Positions 5,134-15,323 of a stretch of DNA of 37,717 nt are shown piece after piece. Position 1 is the first letter of the stretch, and the number at the start of each line of letters is the position of its first letter. The notes under the pieces are model-generated. The model worked only from the letters and a program-made list of their open reading frames with translations. It did not search any database and was not told the origin of the DNA. Source of the stretch: Hyphomicrobiales bacterium (GTDB lineage Bacteria > Pseudomonadota > Alphaproteobacteria > Rhizobiales > HXMU1428-3); assembly GCA_017640685.1 (NCBI GenBank), contig JAEPQF010000012.1, positions 1 to 37,717 on the forward strand, written 5' to 3'. The position numbers and the translations under genes are program-made.

Positions 5134-7056
5134 TTATAATTTAAGAGCTTTTTTGAAGAAACGTTCTTCTTCAGTGAGAACTTTCATGATGGTTTCTGCT
5201 TGCCTGAAGCCATGTCCTTCATTTTCAAAAAGGAATAGTTCTGCTTCAACACCCTTTTGTTTCAAGGCTTCAAAAACTGCTTTTGGTTGAGCTGGTGGCA
5301 CGACTTTATCTTCCTCTCCTTGAAAGAAAATTACCGGGGCAGATAATTGATCCATATTTGAAAGAACTGAGCGCTCTGATAATTTTTCCTTCGCATTTTC
5401 ACTTGTTGTGCCTGTCAGGCCATAGGTGTAACCATATTCAAACTTATGGGTGATTTCTAAAAGCTGACCGAGGTCGGTTACAGGGTAATTACATGATGCA
5501 CATTTAAAGAGATTTGATTTTATCAAGGCCATTAGTGCTGTGTAGCCCCCAGCGCTGCCGCCTGTGATGATGAGTTTTTCTGGGTCTGCTAATTTTTGAT
5601 CAATTAAATACTCTGCAGCACTCATGACATCATTGACATCGGCAATACCCCATTTCCCGTTCAGGCGATCTCTGTATGTTTTTCCGTACCCGCTTGAGCC
5701 GGAATAATCTATATCGAATACAGCATACCCTCTATTCGTCCAATATTGGGTCTTCATTTTGAGGCCACGATCTGCCATAGCTGTTGGACCTCCATGGACT
5801 GTGATGATGGTTGGAGGAGTGGTTCCTTCACTACCCTCAAACGCAGCATTTTGAGGTGGGTAATAAAGACCGTAAACTTCACCTTGCTTTCCTGGGAACT
5901 GTTTTAGTTCACTTGTTGAGATGTCAGAATCATCGCAATCAACTGCGCTACCTTTTTGTATTATTTGTATATTTCCGGTTTCTGGATCTATTCGGCCTAT
6001 TGAAGGAGGTGTGTTTTTGCTTGTTATAAAGCCTGCAATTTTATCTCCAATAAAGTGAGGTGTTTCTATTGAAAGAGCGCTTGTATTTATGTGTTTCACA
6101 TTTGACGCTTCATCAATTAGACGGACTTGGTTTTGCCCGTCTTGATAGGCTGATATGGCGATTTGCCCCATTTGTGATAAGGCGTAAGCCCCCATTCCAA
6201 AGACCCATTGGGCTCTTAATGCATCTGCCTTGTTATTTTGCCCTTCAACAAGTATGAGCGTTTCATCTCCTTGAGAGAAATATTTATAAAGCTGACCTTG
6301 TCCTGACATGTCAGAGACGAAAAAGAGCTGATTGTTCTTATCCCATTGTGGTTGAAAGCAAGCTGATACACTGCCATCCGTGTTATACCCACCCGCAATT
6401 CGTTTTGGGTTTAAACGCGGTTGTTCTAGTGAGCTCACCATACATTCTGCTGTCTCCCAAGGCATATGAGGTAAATTCCATTGGAGCCAGGCAAGCTGGT
6501 TATGATCTGGGCTGATTGTCGGGCTAGCGTAAAAATCGCAAGCATCATCCATGATTGAAACGCCACCAAATTCATATCCAGAAAGGCCTATGTTCACTAG
6601 GCTATTTGAGGGCAGGTTTTCTCCCTCTTTATGTTCTTCAGCAATAGCGATTAATCGATCTCTTGCGTGATCATAGGTAAGATCTGCAAAACGAAAGCCT
6701 GGTGCATTGGTGATTTGCTCTGGCTCATTGCCTTCACTGGAAGAATAAATTTGTTGGTCAGCCTCATTTACAAAGAAGATTTTACCGTCTGCAACACAAA
6801 ACTCCCCTCCTCCATATTCATGAACTTTTGAGCGGGCAGAGAAACCTTTAGGCAAGATTTCTTTTAAATCTCCCTCTTCATCCCAGCGCATTATTACACC
6901 TCGGCCCTTTTCCTGCGACCTTTGTTCGCACCAATAAAGGTAATGACCAGTACTTTTTAATGTACCAAACCTAAGAGCTTTAGTGACGATTTTCTCTGCA
7001 GTAATTGCTGCTTTCCACAGCCCAAAGGGTTGGATTTCTTTTGTTTTTTTATCCAT
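5134..7056 (-). CDS. S9 family prolyl oligopeptidase-like peptidase (dipeptidyl/acylaminoacyl type)
   Basis: 640-aa cytosolic serine peptidase; no signal peptide. Residues about 1-380 form the variable, probably beta-propeller part (TolB/WD-like repeats such as SPDHNQLAWLQW and DMSGQGQLYKY). The last 250 residues are the alpha/beta hydrolase domain: HGGPTAMADRG (oxyanion segment), GGSAGGYTA with Ser501, GEEDKVVPP with Asp583, and EGHGF with His615. The family removes dipeptides or acyl-amino acids from short peptides; the exact specificity is not readable. A GGTGAG ribosome site lies 8 nt before the ATG. It is monocistronic, with a gene-poor stretch upstream. Confidence 0.88.
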   Translation of the reverse strand: MDKKTKEIQPFGLWKAAITAEKIVTKALRFGTLKSTGHYLYWCEQRSQEKGRGVIMRWDEEGDLKEILPKGFSARSKVHEYGGGEFCVADGKIFFVNEADQQIYSSSEGNEPEQITNAPGFRFADLTYDHARDRLIAIAEEHKEGENLPSNSLVNIGLSGYEFGGVSIMDDACDFYASPTISPDHNQLAWLQWNLPHMPWETAECMVSSLEQPRLNPKRIAGGYNTDGSVSACFQPQWDKNNQLFFVSDMSGQGQLYKYFSQGDETLILVEGQNNKADALRAQWVFGMGAYALSQMGQIAISAYQDGQNQVRLIDEASNVKHINTSALSIETPHFIGDKIAGFITSKNTPPSIGRIDPETGNIQIIQKGSAVDCDDSDISTSELKQFPGKQGEVYGLYYPPQNAAFEGSEGTTPPTIITVHGGPTAMADRGLKMKTQYWTNRGYAVFDIDYSGSSGYGKTYRDRLNGKWGIADVNDVMSAAEYLIDQKLADPEKLIITGGSAGGYTALMALIKSNLFKCASCNYPVTDLGQLLEITHKFEYGYTYGLTGTTSENAKEKLSERSVLSNMDQLSAPVIFFQGEEDKVVPPAQPKAVFEALKQKGVEAELFLFENEGHGFRQAETIMKVLTEEERFFKKALKL

Positions 7057-7226
7057 CGCACTTACTCACCTTTGTGTTCATTTATATGGGAATCAATTTG
7101 TGATATTGTTTGTTTTACCCCTAACCGTCCTATGATGGCAAACGGCAAACTTATGCCATTTGTATGAGATACAATTGTCATATATGGGCTATAATTATCT
7201 AAATTTGAGTATTTTAAGGCCTAAAT

Positions 7227-7255
7227 TTGATAATTTGACGCAATTTTACTAAAGT
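7227..7255 (+). promoter_or_regulatory. Candidate sigma-70 promoter upstream of gltBD
   Basis: TTGATA (7227-7232), a 17-nt spacer and TAAAGT (7250-7255) match 5/6 and 4/6 of the housekeeping consensus. Use of this site would leave a leader of about 440 nt before gltB. The region is AT-rich, so chance matches are likely. Confidence 0.3.
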
Positions 7256-7342
7256 TTCACAAGGGAACTTGTCACTTGGCGAGAAATCTGGCACTTTACG
7301 CAGGCAATAGGTCAGCTATACTGTCCTTTGCAGGTGATAGTG

Positions 7343-7462
7343 ATGAGTTCTTATAAGTGCCCGGCTTGGATATTGCCGCATGAGATCGTTGCAGCTCTTT
7401 TAGAAATCTTTGCTGACGGTCTAAGACGCGATGAAATTCGACAATCGGCTCTCACTATTTAG
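7343..7462 (+). CDS. Possible small leader ORF before gltB
   Basis: A 39-codon ORF beginning MSSYKCPAWILPHEIV and ending in TAG. It has AGGTGA about 5 nt upstream of the ATG and a sensible amino-acid mix with an amphipathic Leu/Ile/Glu/Arg half. I do not recognise it. The frame stays open upstream of the ATG to about 7253, so it could also be the tail of a decayed gene. It lies 238 nt before the gltB start. Confidence 0.25.
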   Translation: MSSYKCPAWILPHEIVAALLEIFADGLRRDEIRQSALTI

Positions 7463-7700
7463 TAAAATTAAATATAAAGACAAGTTACGAATGAACATTC
7501 TTTATCAATTAAGAATTGTCCTCATTTGTTTGGCACTGTCTAAAAATAAATGTCATCGCACGGTCAATGTGTTTGGAATTATTTTAATTCGATACGCAGC
7601 TGATAGGGGATGGCTTGTGCTTATGTGAGCCACACAAATACTGCGCTTTGCTGTTTAGCGCTCAATGTGGAAAGTTTATTTGGGTGGAAAGACTATTTGG

Positions 7701-10700
7701 ATGAAAAAATTGAGCCATAAAGTGACAAAAGAGAATAAAAAGAAATCCCTAGTGCAGGGAGCAGAGGGATTATACGACCCAAGAAACGAACATGATGCCT
7801 GTGGTATCGGTTTTGTTGCGCATATGAAAAATGTCAAAAGTCATGACATTGTTGCAAAGGGGTTGGAAATCCTCGAGAACCTAGAGCACCGCGGTGCTGT
7901 TGGCGCTGACCCGAAAGCGGGTGATGGGTGTGGTATCCTTATACAAACGCCGGATGATTTCTTGCGCCCCGTTTTAAAAGAACAAAATATCGAATTGCCT
8001 GAAGTTGGAGCTTATTCTGCTGCGCCAATCTTTTTACCAAAAGATCCGGCTGCGCGGGCTCACATAGAAAAAATCATTCAGGAAGAAATTGAAGCTCGTG
8101 GGCAGAAATTCATCGGCCAAAGGGATGTGCCTGTTGATAATGCTGATCTTGGCTATTCTGTTTTACCAACTGAGCCTGATCATGTTCAAGTTTTCATTGG
8201 CCGCAGTGATGATATCACTTCAGTTGAAGATTTTGAGTTAAAGCTCTTTATTATTCGTCGTTGCATTGAACTACGTATTGAGAATGAAAAACCTGAAGGT
8301 TATGAATTCTTCTATATTTCTTCTATGTCAGCGCGCACTGTTCTTTACAAAGGTTTGCTCCTTTCAGATCAGGTTGGCAAATATTTTAAAGATCTAACCG
8401 ATGAGCGTGTGACATCTGCCTTGGCGCTTGTTCACCAGCGTTTTTCTACCAATACATTCCCGACATGGTCTTTGGCACAACCGTTCCGTATGATTTGTCA
8501 TAATGGTGAAATCAATACTGTGCGCGGTAATGTGAACTGGATGGCAGCGCGTCAAGCGACGATGAAATCTGAAATCATTGGTGATGATTTAGATAAGATT
8601 TGGCCTCTTATTCCAGAAGGGCAATCTGACAGTGCTTGTTTTGACAATGCCTTAGAACTGCTGGTTCGTGGTGGCTATGACATGGCGCATGCGATGATGC
8701 TGCTTGTTCCTGAAGCTTGGGCAGGTAACCCACTGATGGATGAAGAGCGCCGTGCTTTTTATGAATATAATGCTGCGATCATGGAGCCATGGGATGGCCC
8801 GGCTGCGCTTGCCTTTACGGATGGTTTGAAAATTGGCGCAACACTTGACCGTAATGGTCTTCGCCCAGCACGTTATCTTGTGACTGAAGATGACATTGTT
8901 ATGCTGGCTTCTGAAATGGGCGTTTTAACTTTTGATGAAAAGAAAATCACTCATAAGTGGCGTCTACAGCCAGGTAAGATGCTTCTTATTGACCTTGAGC
9001 AGGGTCGGATTATTTCTGATGAAGAATTAAAATCTGATTTAGCTAAGAGCCATCCTTACCAAGAATGGCTTGAAAAAGGGCAAATCAAAGTTGCTGAGCT
9101 ACCTGATGTTCCTCATATTGATGATCCATCAACCGTTAGCCTTTTAGATAAGCAACAAGCATTTGGCATAACTTCAGAGACCATCAAGTTCTTACTCGAA
9201 CCTATGGCTCTGACTGGTCAAGAAGCAACAGGCTCTATGGGAACAGACACACCAGTGGCTGCTCTTTCTGATCGGCCGAAATTGTTACACACTTACTTTA
9301 AGCAAAATTTTGCGCAAGTGACGAACCCACCGATTGATCCTATTCGTGAAGAATTGGTGATGTCTCTTGTGAGCTTTATTGGCCCTCGTCCAAATTTACT
9401 TGATCATGAAAATCGCTCTGACTTGAAACGTCTTGAAGTGTCTCAACCAGTTCTTTCAAATGAAGGGCTAGAGAAAATCCGCGCGATTGGTGACATTCCT
9501 GATAATAATTTTAGAACGAAGACACTTGATATGACCTTCCCTGTTTCTGATGGGGTTGATGGTATGGAAAGCGCTTTGGCGAACCTTAAAGCCCAAGCAG
9601 AAGAGGCTGTTAATAGCGGCTTTAACATTATCATTCTTTCAGACCGCTCAATCTCAAGTGATCGGGTTGCTATTCCTTCTTTGCTTGCGACTTCTGCTGT
9701 GCACCAAAGCTTGATTGTTAAGGGGCTTCGCACATCTGTTGGCTTGTTGGTTGAAACTGGAGAAGCTGTTGAGGTGAACCAGTTTGCGACACTTGGAGGG
9801 TTTGGTGCTGAAGCTGTGAACCCTTATCTTGCCTTTGACACACTTGAAAAGCTTGTACCAAACCTAGATGAAGAAGTGACTTTTGCTGAAGTGAAAAACC
9901 GTTTCCGCAAAGCGATTAACAAAGGCCTTCTCAAAGTGATGTCTAAAATGGGCATCTCGACCTATCAATCATATTGTGGTGCGCAGATTTTTGATGCGGT
10001 TGGCCTCAATAGCGAATTTATTAAACGTTATTTCACAGGCACTCACTCTCAAATTGAAGGCGTGGGATTGCGTGAAATAGCTGTTGAAACTTTTAATCGT
10101 CATGCAGCGGCATTTGGACATGAAATGATTATGACAAATGCGCTTGATGTTGGTGGTGAGTATGCTTACCGCATTCGTGGTGAGGCTCATGTTTGGGAGC
10201 CAGAAACCATTGCTGACCTTCAACATGCTGTTCGTGGTAATTCTGCGGAGAAATATGAGCAGTTTGCTAAAACTGTGAATGAACAAGCTACGCGTTTGAA
10301 AACTTTACGCGGTTTATTCCGCATTAAATCAGCTGAAGAACTTGGTCGGTCTCCAATTTCAATTGATGAGGTTGAGCCTGCTTCAGAAATTGTGAAGCGT
10401 TTTTCAACTGGTGCGATGTCTTATGGGTCTATCTCGAGAGAATCTCACACAACGCTTGCGATTGCAATGAACCGCATTGGTGGTAAGTCTAACACGGGTG
10501 AAGGCGGTGAAGAACCTGAGCGTTTTACGCCGCTTCCAAATGGTGATAGCGAACGCTCAGCAATTAAGCAGGTGGCCTCTGGTCGCTTTGGTGTGACAAC
10601 TGAATATCTTGCTAACTCAGATATGATCCAAATTAAAATGGCACAAGGCGCGAAGCCTGGTGAAGGTGGACAGCTGCCTGGTCATAAAGTGGATGGTGTG

Positions 10701-12404
10701 ATTGCTAAGGTGCGTCACTCTACACCTGGTGTTGGTTTGATTTCACCTCCTCCTCACCATGATATTTATTCTATCGAGGATTTGGCACAGCTTATTTATG
10801 ACCTTAAAAATGTGAACCCTCGTGCTGATATTAGCGTGAAGCTTGTTTCTGAAGTGGGTGTCGGCACTGTTGCAGCTGGTGTTGCAAAAGCAAGAGCTGA
10901 TCACATTACCATTTCTGGTTTTGAAGGTGGTACTGGTGCTTCACCTTTAACTTCGATTAAACATGCTGGTTCTCCTTGGGAAATTGGCTTGGCTGAAACA
11001 CAGCAAACTCTTGTCCTTAATAACCTTCGCTCACGCATTGCACTACAGGTTGATGGTGGTTTGCGCACAGGGCGCGATGTTATTGTTGGCGCTTTACTTG
11101 GTGCTGATGAATTTGGCTTTGCTACAGCGCCTTTGATTGCAGCTGGTTGTTTGATGATGCGCAAGTGTCATCTGAATACCTGCCCAGTTGGTATTGCGAC
11201 GCAAGACCCTGTTCTTAGAAAGCGCTTTAAAGGCGCACCTGAGCATGTGATTAACTACTTCTTCTTTGTGGCTGAAGAAGCTAGAGCCTTGATGGCAGAA
11301 CTTGGTGTTAAAACGCTTACCGAGCTTGTTGGTCATTCTGAATATCTTGAAAAAGACACAGCGATTGATCATTGGAAAGCACAAGGGCTTGATTTCACTA
11401 ACCTCTTCCATCGCCCTGACGTTGGTGAGGAAATTGGCATTAATCATAGTGAATTACAAAAACACATGATTGATGATATTTTAGATCGCAAACTGATTGA
11501 ACTTGCAAAACCAGCTATTGAAGATGGAAAAGCGGTTAAGATTGATTTGCCGATCACGAATATTGATCGCTCTGCTGGTACGATGCTTTCTGGTGAGATT
11601 GCCAAAATACACGGCGCTAAGGGCTTACCGGATGATTCTATTTGGGCAACGCTTCGCGGCACTTGTGGCCAAAGCTTTGGTGCTTTTGTTGCGCAAGGCG
11701 TAACACTTGATCTTATTGGTGTTGGCAATGACTATGTAGGTAAAGGTTTGTCCGGTGGCCGCTTGATTGTTCGCCCGCCTGTTGAATCTGGTATTGTTCC
11801 TGAAGAGAGTATTATTGTTGGTAATACGGTTCTTTATGGTGCTATTTCCGGTGAAGCTTATTTGCGCGGTGTTGCTGGTGAGCGTTTTGCTGTTCGTAAC
11901 TCTGGTGCGATTGCTGTTGTTGAAGGCACTGGTGATCATGGCTGCGAGTATATGACAGGTGGTATTGTTGTGGTGCTTGGTCAAACGGGTAGAAACTTTG
12001 CTGCTGGTATGTCTGGTGGCATTGCCTATGTGTTTGATGAAGCCGATGATTTCGAGCGTCGCTGTAACATGGCAATGGTTGACCTTGAGCCAATTGTTCA
12101 AGAAGAAGACAGCCATGCTGCAAGAAGTCATCAAACAGGTGACCTTGAAACTCACGGCCTTGTTGATGTGATGCATGACATGACAACTATGGATGCTGAG
12201 CGCTTATATCAATTGATTGAGCGTCATGCTCATTACACGGGCTCTACTCGCGCGAAAGAAATTTTGGATAATTGGGACGCCAACCTTTCTAAATTCGTAA
12301 AAGTTATGCCTGTTGAATATAGACGTGCGCTCATGGAGATGGCGCGCCAACAAAATAATACACCTGAAGGTGAACTTGAAATTGGTTTAAGAGGGGATAA
12401 GTAA
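7701..12404 (+). CDS. gltB: Glutamate synthase (NADPH) large subunit
   Basis: Alpha subunit of GOGAT: it hydrolyses glutamine and passes the ammonia to 2-oxoglutarate, giving two glutamates. With GltD it uses NADPH, and with glutamine synthetase it forms the main ammonia-assimilation cycle. Length is 1567 aa, usual for the family. Class-II amidotransferase domain: nucleophile Cys34 (EHDACGIGF), exposed after removal of the propeptide. Central linker domain, then the FMN-binding synthase domain. The 3Fe-4S ligands are Cys1150, Cys1156 and Cys1161 ([12 protein letters not shown]). The C-terminal GXGXG beta-helix includes [12 protein letters not shown]. The ATG at 7701 gives the conventional propeptide length; an in-frame ATG at 7665 is possible and neither has a strong ribosome site. 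The stop overlaps gltD by one base. Confidence 0.97.
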   Translation: MKKLSHKVTKENKKKSLVQGAEGLYDPRNEHDACGIGFVAHMKNVKSHDIVAKGLEILENLEHRGAVGADPKAGDGCGILIQTPDDFLRPVLKEQNIELPEVGAYSAAPIFLPKDPAARAHIEKIIQEEIEARGQKFIGQRDVPVDNADLGYSVLPTEPDHVQVFIGRSDDITSVEDFELKLFIIRRCIELRIENEKPEGYEFFYISSMSARTVLYKGLLLSDQVGKYFKDLTDERVTSALALVHQRFSTNTFPTWSLAQPFRMICHNGEINTVRGNVNWMAARQATMKSEIIGDDLDKIWPLIPEGQSDSACFDNALELLVRGGYDMAHAMMLLVPEAWAGNPLMDEERRAFYEYNAAIMEPWDGPAALAFTDGLKIGATLDRNGLRPARYLVTEDDIVMLASEMGVLTFDEKKITHKWRLQPGKMLLIDLEQGRIISDEELKSDLAKSHPYQEWLEKGQIKVAELPDVPHIDDPSTVSLLDKQQAFGITSETIKFLLEPMALTGQEATGSMGTDTPVAALSDRPKLLHTYFKQNFAQVTNPPIDPIREELVMSLVSFIGPRPNLLDHENRSDLKRLEVSQPVLSNEGLEKIRAIGDIPDNNFRTKTLDMTFPVSDGVDGMESALANLKAQAEEAVNSGFNIIILSDRSISSDRVAIPSLLATSAVHQSLIVKGLRTSVGLLVETGEAVEVNQFATLGGFGAEAVNPYLAFDTLEKLVPNLDEEVTFAEVKNRFRKAINKGLLKVMSKMGISTYQSYCGAQIFDAVGLNSEFIKRYFTGTHSQIEGVGLREIAVETFNRHAAAFGHEMIMTNALDVGGEYAYRIRGEAHVWEPETIADLQHAVRGNSAEKYEQFAKTVNEQATRLKTLRGLFRIKSAEELGRSPISIDEVEPASEIVKRFSTGAMSYGSISRESHTTLAIAMNRIGGKSNTGEGGEEPERFTPLPNGDSERSAIKQVASGRFGVTTEYLANSDMIQIKMAQGAKPGEGGQLPGHKVDGVIAKVRHSTPGVGLISPPPHHDIYSIEDLAQLIYDLKNVNPRADISVKLVSEVGVGTVAAGVAKARADHITISGFEGGTGASPLTSIKHAGSPWEIGLAETQQTLVLNNLRSRIALQVDGGLRTGRDVIVGALLGADEFGFATAPLIAAGCLMMRKCHLNTCPVGIATQDPVLRKRFKGAPEHVINYFFFVAEEARALMAELGVKTLTELVGHSEYLEKDTAIDHWKAQGLDFTNLFHRPDVGEEIGINHSELQKHMIDDILDRKLIELAKPAIEDGKAVKIDLPITNIDRSAGTMLSGEIAKIHGAKGLPDDSIWATLRGTCGQSFGAFVAQGVTLDLIGVGNDYVGKGLSGGRLIVRPPVESGIVPEESIIVGNTVLYGAISGEAYLRGVAGERFAVRNSGAIAVVEGTGDHGCEYMTGGIVVVLGQTGRNFAAGMSGGIAYVFDEADDFERRCNMAMVDLEPIVQEEDSHAARSHQTGDLETHGLVDVMHDMTTMDAERLYQLIERHAHYTGSTRAKEILDNWDANLSKFVKVMPVEYRRALMEMARQQNNTPEGELEIGLRGDK

Positions 12405-13822
12405 TGGGTAAGATTACTGGATTTCTGGAAATTGAAAAGCAAGACCGCTCTTATAAGCCTGCGTCTGATCGTATTCGTCATTATGATGAATTTGTAATTC
12501 CGCTTTCAAATGAGCAGGTTAAAGGACAAGCTGCCCGTTGTATGGATTGCGGCATTCCTTTTTGTCATACGGGTTGCCCTGTTAACAACCAAATCCCTGA
12601 TTGGAATGATTTGGTCTATAATGAGGATTGGAAGACGGCCTCAGAGAACTTACACTCAACAAACAACTTTCCTGAGTTTACAGGACGTATTTGCCCAGCT
12701 CCTTGTGAGGCAGCTTGTACGCTAAACTTAGAGGAAATACCTGTTTCAATTAAAACAATTGAGTGTGCCATTGTTGATAAAGCATGGCAAAATGGCTGGC
12801 TACAACCTGTACAAGCACCAGAGCAAACTGGCAAACGTGTGGCTGTTGTCGGGGCAGGCCCGGCTGGTATGGCGGCTGCCCAGCAATTAGCACGAGCTGG
12901 TCATGATGTTCACCTTTATGAAAAGAACAACAAGGTTGGTGGCTTACTTCGTTATGGCATTCCAGATTTTAAACTTGATAAAAAGCTGATTGATCGCCGC
13001 GCCAACCAACTCGAGCAAGAAGGTGTGACCTTCCATACTGGCGTTCATGTTGGGGTTGATAAATCTATTGAAGATTTACGCGATGAGCATGATGCTCTCT
13101 TGCTTACTGGCGGATCTGAAGACCCACGTGACCTGCCTATTCCTGGTCGTGAGTTACATGGTGTTCATTTTGCGATGGACTTTCTAACTCAGCAAAACCG
13201 CCGCGTTTCAAATGAACCAGTTACTCAATATGAGCCAATTTTAGCTGAAGGCAAGCATGTTGTTGTAATTGGTGGTGGTGATACTGGCTCTGATTGTATT
13301 GGCACGTCTATTCGCCAAGGCTGCCTTTCTGTTACTCAGTTAGAGATTATGCCGCAGCCTCCAGAGGCTGAAGACAAACTTTTAACATGGCCGCATTGGC
13401 CTTTGAAAATGCGCACTTCTACAAGCCAAGCGGAAGGCGCGGAGCGTGATTGGTCTGTGATGACTTCTGAATTCAAAGGAAGTGCTGGCAAAGTGACTGC
13501 TATTAATTGCGTGAAAGTTGATGAGAAACTACAAGCTATTGAAGGTAGTGATTTTGAATTGAAAGCTGACCTTGTCTTACTAGCTATGGGCTTCGTTAAC
13601 CCAGTTCATGAAGGCATGATCAATGGTCTTGGTCTTGAGCTTGATGGTCGCGGGAATGTTCTAGCGAATGTGCAAGATTATAAAACAAGTAAAGATGGTG
13701 TTTTTGCTGCAGGTGATATGCGGCGCGGTCAATCTTTGGTTGTTTGGGCCATTCGTGAAGGACGTCAAGCTGCAAAAGCGGTTGATGAATATCTAACCGG
13801 CTCTTCTATTTTACCTCGATAA
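12404..13822 (+). CDS. gltD: Glutamate synthase (NADPH) small subunit
   Basis: Beta subunit of GOGAT, 472 aa. It takes electrons from NADPH to FAD and passes them through 4Fe-4S clusters to GltB. The N-terminal cysteine clusters are [14 protein letters not shown] and CPAPCEAAC. The FAD site is [13 protein letters not shown]. The NADPH site is [13 protein letters not shown]. The C-terminal FAD contact is [16 protein letters not shown]. Its ATG shares the A of the gltB stop (TAATG), with AGAGGGG just upstream, so translation is coupled and stoichiometry is probably set that way. A strong terminator follows. Confidence 0.97.
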   Translation: MGKITGFLEIEKQDRSYKPASDRIRHYDEFVIPLSNEQVKGQAARCMDCGIPFCHTGCPVNNQIPDWNDLVYNEDWKTASENLHSTNNFPEFTGRICPAPCEAACTLNLEEIPVSIKTIECAIVDKAWQNGWLQPVQAPEQTGKRVAVVGAGPAGMAAAQQLARAGHDVHLYEKNNKVGGLLRYGIPDFKLDKKLIDRRANQLEQEGVTFHTGVHVGVDKSIEDLRDEHDALLLTGGSEDPRDLPIPGRELHGVHFAMDFLTQQNRRVSNEPVTQYEPILAEGKHVVVIGGGDTGSDCIGTSIRQGCLSVTQLEIMPQPPEAEDKLLTWPHWPLKMRTSTSQAEGAERDWSVMTSEFKGSAGKVTAINCVKVDEKLQAIEGSDFELKADLVLLAMGFVNPVHEGMINGLGLELDGRGNVLANVQDYKTSKDGVFAAGDMRRGQSLVVWAIREGRQAAKAVDEYLTGSSILPR

Positions 13823-13862
13823 GATTTTATCTCTAAAGACTTTTCATATCTAAAGACTAAAG

Positions 13863-13913
13863 AAACCTCCTTTAAGAATTTATGGCTTCGGCCATTTCTT
13901 GAGGGAGGTTTTT
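13863..13913 (+). terminator. Rho-independent terminator of gltBD
   Basis: Outer stem AAACCTCC/GGAGGTTT (13863-13870, 13904-13911). Inner pairs AAGAA/TTCTT and ATGGC/GCCAT are capped by a TTCG tetraloop (13887-13890). It ends in a T-run. It lies 40 nt after the gltD stop, between convergent genes. Confidence 0.85.
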
Positions 13914-13930
13914 ATTTGCGTTTTATTGTT

Positions 13931-15280
13931 TTACTGAGTTGTTGTTTTTGTTGCAGTTTTTTCTGGAGTTATTGGTTTTTCAGGTATCCAAGTGAAATGG
14001 TCAGCGCGACCTGATTTTGATTGAAGGGCATCGCCTCTTACTAGCAACTTATAATAAGGCGTTTGAGTGAGCGGTACTCTTCTATTGGATTTACTTGAGA
14101 GAAGTTGCTGGGAAACTGAGGACAATGAGAGACCGATTGTATCTCCTAAAATTTCATTGAGCACTTCAGTACCGTTAACATCCCCCTCAGAACTTGAGGA
14201 ATTTGATGACCGCCTTGAAATTGAGAAGGCTGCAGCTGGTATAGCTGGCCTTACAATTTGCATTGTAATCGCTTTGCCTGTTCCAGATTTATCAGCATCA
14301 ATTGTGATTGAAGAGTGTTTTGCTGTGTCATATTTATTTCTTTGTAAACCGACACCTGACAATTGTTTGATCTTATTTTTAAGATCTTTGCCTTGATTTC
14401 TTGCTTTTAAAGCGGCTCGTCTTCTTTTGCTTCTTGGGTCATCGAGTGTATATCTTTGTAGCAAATAATCTTGCTCTGAACTATCTCCAAACAATGGGAT
14501 ATTGCGCTCAGCTTTCGCTTCTCTTAAATCTTTTTGCAGGTAGCGATACACAAAATGCCCGAGTTTTTCATAACCCGCTCGGGTGAAAAACAAGCCATCT
14601 TTTGGTCTTAGCAATCTGATTTTACCATTTACGTCTGGACCATATTGTGTGTATTGCCCATCTTCATTGGCAAAGTGCAACCAATTATCAATATATTTAA
14701 CGCGAGCACTACCTGTTTGGCTTCTTGCGACCTCGTTTATAATTTTAAGCCCCGCCGAGGTTTTGCGGCCTCGTACAATTGGCATACCAACCCAATAGGT
14801 GGCTATTTTTTTAGCTGCTAATTTTCTTAAAAGCTCGTTGATTTTTTTCCGATACTCTAAGCGCCACTCGGGCTTGTCCATATTGTACCATTTGCCATCG
14901 ACTTTTACTGAACGTCTGTCTCCAAAGCCAATCATGACAATGGCAATGTCGTACACTCGTTTTTGTAAGAGACCATTGACTTTTTTGAGCCAATTTGAAC
15001 GTTTTCGACTTAAAAGACTGGCACCGTATGAGACTTCCCGGAAAAGAGATATTTTTTTATTGCCCCCTGCGGCTGAACGAAAACCCAATGAGAGACCGTC
15101 TGCATAGCCGTCACCAATGATGAGCACTTTATATGTGCCGCCAGCTGGAAAGGGGTTCACATAAGATGTCGACACAGACTGCGCTGCCACAAGCTTTTTA
15201 GGCGCGATCAGAACGGTCACCAAAATTAAGCTCAGGCAGAAGAAACAACTTAAAATTTTATGTACGAATTTCTGTGTCAT
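13931..15280 (-). CDS. Exported DUF459 SGNH-fold protein lacking catalytic residues
   Basis: 449-aa protein with an N-terminal export signal (hydrophobic residues about 9-27). Residues about 50-255 follow the DUF459/SGNH plan: strand KVLIIGDG for block I, IVMIGFGDRR for block III, and KDGLFFTRAGYEKLGHF for block V. The catalytic positions are changed: Gly58 for the Ser of GDS, Gly120 for the Asn of GxND, and Phe231 for the His of DGxHF. Other DUF459 members I recall also lack the Ser, but usually keep Asn and His. The C-terminal 190 residues are basic, then Ser/Thr-rich and probably disordered. It lies 43 nt downstream of a lytic transglycosylase gene, so they are probably co-transcribed. A binding or scaffolding role in the envelope is inference. 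Confidence 0.75.
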   Translation of the reverse strand: MTQKFVHKILSCFFCLSLILVTVLIAPKKLVAAQSVSTSYVNPFPAGGTYKVLIIGDGYADGLSLGFRSAAGGNKKISLFREVSYGASLLSRKRSNWLKKVNGLLQKRVYDIAIVMIGFGDRRSVKVDGKWYNMDKPEWRLEYRKKINELLRKLAAKKIATYWVGMPIVRGRKTSAGLKIINEVARSQTGSARVKYIDNWLHFANEDGQYTQYGPDVNGKIRLLRPKDGLFFTRAGYEKLGHFVYRYLQKDLREAKAERNIPLFGDSSEQDYLLQRYTLDDPRSKRRRAALKARNQGKDLKNKIKQLSGVGLQRNKYDTAKHSSITIDADKSGTGKAITMQIVRPAIPAAAFSISRRSSNSSSSEGDVNGTEVLNEILGDTIGLSLSSVSQQLLSSKSNRRVPLTQTPYYKLLVRGDALQSKSGRADHFTWIPEKPITPEKTATKTTTQ

Positions 15281-15323
15281 AACTCTAGATTTGGTTTGAG
15301 ACCATTTCAGCTTTCATGTGAAT

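Larger units (their letters stand above)
7057..7700. other. Long gltB leader/intergenic stretch
   Basis: About 640 bases without a confident gene, between the S9 peptidase and gltB. It holds TTGTAT-gag-ATACAA (7160-7174), an operator-like inverted repeat. Next to it is a longer repeat ATGGCA/TGCCAT around 7134-7158. A candidate promoter lies at 7227-7255 and a 39-codon ORF at 7343-7462. I recognise no riboswitch. The reading frames around 7234-7360 look partly protein-like, so gene decay is possible. Confidence 0.5.

Noticed and set aside
7175-7195. TTGTCA and TATAAT before gltB as a promoter
   Set aside because: The spacer is only 9 nt, too short for a sigma-70 promoter.
7529-7545. TGGCAC in the gltB leader as a sigma-54 promoter
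   Set aside because: The GC of the -12 element is missing at the required distance.
7431-7628. 65-codon ORF before gltB
   Set aside because: No ribosome site, erratic composition, and it overlaps the slightly better small ORF at 7343. Not called.
9443-12186. Several antisense or shifted ORFs inside gltB
   Set aside because: They are shadows of a strongly conserved coding frame, without ribosome sites or recognisable domains.
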